A DNA stretch of 64,000 nucleotides. It comes from Stagnimonas aquatica. Lineage in GTDB: Bacteria; Pseudomonadota; Gammaproteobacteria; Nevskiales; Nevskiaceae. Location: positions 434,001 to 498,000 of the forward strand of contig NZ_RJVO01000001.1 of the NCBI RefSeq assembly GCF_003730135.1, given 5' to 3'. Under the pieces are notes generated by a model. The model did no database searches. It had not been told where the DNA came from and saw only the letters and a list, made by a program, of their open reading frames with translations. Positions 61,300 through 64,000 of the stretch are shown piece after piece. The number at the start of each line of letters is the position of its first letter. Within the stretch, counting starts at the first letter, position 1. Position numbers and translations under genes: made by a program.

Positions 61300-62661
61300 A
61301 TGGACCAGCAATGCAGCGCAGACCGCGTGGCCGTCGGCCGGCCGCGCTGGCTCGTGGGCATGGCCCTGCTCCTGGTCGCGCTGGCCTGGCTGCCGGCGCT
61401 GGCGGCGGTGTTCCAGTTCGACGACTACCGGGTCATCGTCGGCGACCCGGCGGCGCGGTCGCTGACGGTCTGGGCGGACGAATTCGGCACCGGCCTGCGG
61501 CCGCTGCTGAAGCTCAGCTACCTGCTGAGCTGGGCGCTTGGCGACGGCGCCCCCTGGGCCTTCGCGGTCTTCAACCTGCTGCTGCACGCACTCGCCAGCG
61601 CCCTGGTCTGGCGGCTGGGCGAGCGGCTGTTCGCGCTGGCCGGCGTCGAGGCCGAGCAGCGTGCGCCGGCGGCGCTGATCGCGGCGCTGCTGTTTGCCCT
61701 GCACCCGCTGCAGACCGAGGCGGTGAGCTATCTCAGCGGGCGGTCCAGCGGCCTGTCCGGCCTGCTGGCGCTGGCGGCGGTCGCCGCCTACGACCGGCAA
61801 CTGCGCGGCGGCGCTCGCGGTTGGGCGCCGGCGTTCTGGCTGGCCGCCATGCTGGTCAAGGAGACCGCCGCCGTGCTGCCGCTCGCCCTGCTCGCCTGGG
61901 ATGCGCTGGCGCGTCCGGATGACCCGCTGCGGCAGCGGATGGCGCGGCTCTGGCCCTACCCGCTGCTGCTGATTGCGGTGGTGGCCTGGATGGCCGGCAG
62001 CCGCTACACCGGCTTCTTCGCCACCAGCCTGGAAACCCGGGCGCCGCTGGACAACCTGTTGCAGCAGTTGCCGGCACTGGTCTGGCTGCTGCGCGGGGCG
62101 CTGCTGCTGCGCGCGCCCAACATCGACCCCGCGCTGCCGGTCTCCGGTGGCGTCGATGCCGGGGCGCTGGCGGCGGCGGCACTGTTGATCGGCCTGCTGG
62201 CCTCGGCGCTGGCCTGGCGCCGCTGGCGCTGGCCGGCCTTCTGCGCCGCCTGGGCGCTGGTGTTCCTGCTGCCGACCAACTCGCTGCTGGCGCGGCTGGA
62301 CCTCGCCAACGACCGTCAGCTCTACCTGCCGATGGCGGCGCTGGCCTGGACGCTGGGCTGGGCGCTGGCCTGGCTGATCCGGCGGCAGCCGCAGGCCGGT
62401 CGTGCGCTGGCGGCCCTCCTGCTGGCGACGCTGGCGACCCTCACCGCCTTGCGCAATCTCGACTACCGCAGCGAGACCGCGCTCTGGGCCGCGACGCTGG
62501 AACAGTCGCCCGGCAAGGCGCGGGTACTGAGCAACCACGGCGTCGCGCTCTGGCAGTCCGGCCACGAGGCCGAGGCGGCCAGCGCCTTCCGGACTGCACT
62601 CGCTCTCGATCCCGCCTACCTGCCCGCCCGTCGCAATCTGCGGCGGCTCACCGGCGAATGA
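61300..62661 (+). CDS. TMTC-like polytopic membrane protein with C-terminal TPR
   Basis: A 453-residue inner-membrane protein with about nine to ten membrane segments (LLVALAWLPALAAVF near residues 25-39, ALIAALLFALHPLQTEAVSYL and so on). The early FDDYRVIVGDP, the LHPLQTEAVSYLSGRSSG loop and LLPTNSLLARLDLANDRQLYLP near the end are typical of the GT-C-type TMTC/DUF1736-like group, whose eukaryotic members are O-mannosyltransferases. A single TPR-like pair (NHGVALWQSGHEAEAASAFR) closes the protein. Bacterial function is unknown. GGAGGAG precedes the start by eight bases. Confidence 0.8.
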   Translation: MDQQCSADRVAVGRPRWLVGMALLLVALAWLPALAAVFQFDDYRVIVGDPAARSLTVWADEFGTGLRPLLKLSYLLSWALGDGAPWAFAVFNLLLHALASALVWRLGERLFALAGVEAEQRAPAALIAALLFALHPLQTEAVSYLSGRSSGLSGLLALAAVAAYDRQLRGGARGWAPAFWLAAMLVKETAAVLPLALLAWDALARPDDPLRQRMARLWPYPLLLIAVVAWMAGSRYTGFFATSLETRAPLDNLLQQLPALVWLLRGALLLRAPNIDPALPVSGGVDAGALAAAALLIGLLASALAWRRWRWPAFCAAWALVFLLPTNSLLARLDLANDRQLYLPMAALAWTLGWALAWLIRRQPQAGRALAALLLATLATLTALRNLDYRSETALWAATLEQSPGKARVLSNHGVALWQSGHEAEAASAFRTALALDPAYLPARRNLRRLTGE

Positions 62662-62699
62662 ACCCCATCCCCTCCACCCCACCAACCCCGGAGCTTCCC

Positions 62700-63599
62700 A
62701 TGACCTACCGCCTCCCGGCCCTCGCCCTGCTGCTGATGACCGGCGCCGCCAGCGCTGGCGTCGCTGATCCGTTCGCGTCGATTCCCGCCATCCCGGCCCC
62801 GAATGCCGAGGGCGTGGTCGATTGCGCCGCTTTCGAGGCGCCGATCAGCGCGCTCTACAACGCCGTCGACCAGCGCGAGAAACAGCTCAATGACCAGCGC
62901 GACATCCTGGAACCGCTGGTGCAGGCCGAACAGCAGGCGCAGGTGGCGGCCGCCATGCAGTCCGGCGGCGCCTTCGATCAGCAGGCGCTGATGGCGCAGT
63001 ACCAGGGCTACAGCGACACCGCCGCCGGCACGCTGGAAACCGACCCGGAGTGCATCGCCTGGAGCCACGACGGCGGGCTGAGCCAGAACTTCAGCGTCAG
63101 CAAGGGCATGGCCCCCGCCGTGCGCAGCGCCCGGATGGGCCTGCACGAGCAACTCAAGGCGGCGCCAGCCGGCGACTACCAGGCCGCCTTCCAGAAAGCC
63201 GCGCCGGACTATGTGAGCCAGCTCAATGCCGCGCTCGCCAACGGCCGTGCCGTCAACGCCAAATGCGCCAAGGCCTGGGAGACGCGGACCAGGCAGAACA
63301 CCGCCAAGCTCAAGGGCAACCTGCAGAAGTACATGCAACTGCAAACCGACGGCGAGCTGTACCGCACCAAGCGAGCCCTCGATCTGGCGCAGGACGGCCA
63401 GACGCTCTGCAACGATGTCGGCTATCGGCTCAACGACTACGCCGGCGGCATCCAGGCGGTGCGCGGCTACACCGCCGCCGGCGGCAAGGCGACGGCGGCG
63501 GGCACGGTGCAGGACGCCACCAAGAGCCTGGTCGAGCAGGTGAAGGACAACGCCGTCGGCAAGGCGCTGGACAAGGCTTTCTCGATCTTCGGCAAGTAA
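62700..63599 (+). CDS. secreted hypothetical protein
   Basis: A 299-residue protein. The start at 62700 opens a signal peptide (LPALALLLMTGAASA-GVA). The mature part is mostly helical and rich in Gln, Ala and Lys, with four Cys (near residues 41, 114, 189 and 238) that could form two disulfides. Two coiled-coil stretches are seen (NDQRDILEPLVQAEQQAQVA and TRQNTAKLKGNLQKYMQLQT). No family is recognised. It follows the TMTC-like gene by 38 bases and may be co-transcribed; it could be a substrate of that enzyme, but nothing in the sequence proves it. Confidence 0.65.
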   Translation: MTYRLPALALLLMTGAASAGVADPFASIPAIPAPNAEGVVDCAAFEAPISALYNAVDQREKQLNDQRDILEPLVQAEQQAQVAAAMQSGGAFDQQALMAQYQGYSDTAAGTLETDPECIAWSHDGGLSQNFSVSKGMAPAVRSARMGLHEQLKAAPAGDYQAAFQKAAPDYVSQLNAALANGRAVNAKCAKAWETRTRQNTAKLKGNLQKYMQLQTDGELYRTKRALDLAQDGQTLCNDVGYRLNDYAGGIQAVRGYTAAGGKATAAGTVQDATKSLVEQVKDNAVGKALDKAFSIFGK

Positions 63600-63607
63600 G
63601 CCAAGCC

Positions 63608-64000
63608 CTAGCCCAGCAGCAGGTTCCACAGCGGCACGGTGGCGAGCGAGAGCAGGATGCCGACGCCGACCACCGTGTTCGCCAAGGCCGGCGCCAGGCC
63701 CGATTGCTGCGCCAGGATGCCGGCCGAGATCATCGGCGCGGTGGCGGCCTGCAATACCGCCACCTCGTAGGGAGTGCCACTGCCGACGCCAAGTACGCGG
63801 CCGGTGAGCACCACCAGCAGCGGCGCCAGGCCCAGCTTCCAGGCCAGGCCGGCGGTCATCGGCTTCAGGTGCACGGCGAGGTCCGAGGGCTTGAACTGCA
63901 AGCCCACCGCGAACAGCGCCATCGGCGACAGGGCCACGCCGATCCGGTGCAGCACGTCCTCGGCCAGCGGCGGCCAGCCGCCCAGGGCGCCGACCGCGAA
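63608..64000 (-). CDS. AEC-family transporter, C-terminal part (5' truncated by window)
   Basis: About 130 residues of an inner-membrane carrier run to the window edge on the minus strand. Membrane segments such as GVALSPMALFAVGLQF, KLGLAPLLVVLTGRVLG and TVVGVGILLSLATVPLWNLLLG match the C-terminal half of the auxin-efflux-carrier/malonate-carrier family (LSPMALFAVGL and the APMISAGILAQQ segment). The N-terminal half lies outside. The substrate is unknown; bacterial members move dicarboxylates or similar anions. Confidence 0.9.
   Translation of the reverse strand, partial: FAVGALGGWPPLAEDVLHRIGVALSPMALFAVGLQFKPSDLAVHLKPMTAGLAWKLGLAPLLVVLTGRVLGVGSGTPYEVAVLQAATAPMISAGILAQQSGLAPALANTVVGVGILLSLATVPLWNLLLG

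Overview
The window is 64 kb of GC-rich, densely packed chromosomal DNA. Gene content and order point to a gammaproteobacterium of the Xanthomonadales/Nevskiales (Solimonadaceae-like) type; this assignment is inferred from synteny and base composition, not from a marker-gene comparison. Supporting signs are the maf-rng-yhdP-nit-tldD block, the zapA - 6S RNA - fau order, several TonB-dependent receptors, and a groESL operon under a CIRCE operator. Nearly everything is core chromosome. I see no transposase, integrase, phage gene, CRISPR array or restriction system.

Layout. 1-780 is the end of a TonB-dependent receptor. 960-2138 is a pair of exported proteins on the minus strand. 2299-15127 is a long minus-strand run: pyrE, a DUF4124 protein, maf, rng, yhdP, a nitrilase-family amidase, a VOC protein, tldD, two hypothetical proteins, a GFA-family protein, rsmD and coaD, with tight spacing and three ATGA overlaps at its end. 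xthA (15182) diverges from pyrE. A second TonB receptor (15993-18548) diverges from an SDR oxidoreductase. glnE and groES-groEL are on the minus strand to 24719. A thiolase, an amino acid permease and hemH follow on the plus strand. 29173-31448 holds two OmpA-family proteins. 31578-36807 holds sohB, a PEBP protein, a DegQ/MucD protease, a small coiled-coil protein, zapA, 6S RNA, fau and an EVE-domain protein.

36907-42585 is a cluster of exported phosphoesterase-type proteins: a lipoprotein, a PhoX-like DUF839 protein, a glycerophosphodiesterase with a GlyGly-CTERM-like tail, a metallophosphoesterase, and the wreck of a PI-PLC-like gene. A glutathione transferase follows. Then comes a one-gene islet of atypical composition, placed between the transferase and tRNA-Ser(CGA) and bordered by a degenerate copy of the tRNA terminator. 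After it come mltF, an NAD-binding protein, a two-component system and a TetR regulator.

49780-59591 carries the SAM cycle: metK, ahcY and metF, with a YeaD mutarotase, a UbiA prenyltransferase, a YdcH protein, a TPR membrane protein with 144-bp DNA repeats, a metallo-beta-lactamase-fold hydrolase and a FAD reductase in between. metK and ahcY share a 19-bp inverted-repeat element in their leaders that looks like a common operator. The window ends with an exported amidohydrolase, a TMTC-like membrane protein, a secreted hypothetical protein and the end of an AEC transporter.

The best leads are the metK/ahcY operator, the tRNA-Ser islet and its unknown protein, the metallo-hydrolase coupled to metF, and the decayed PI-PLC gene inside the phosphoesterase cluster. 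I found no clear multi-gene novel system.
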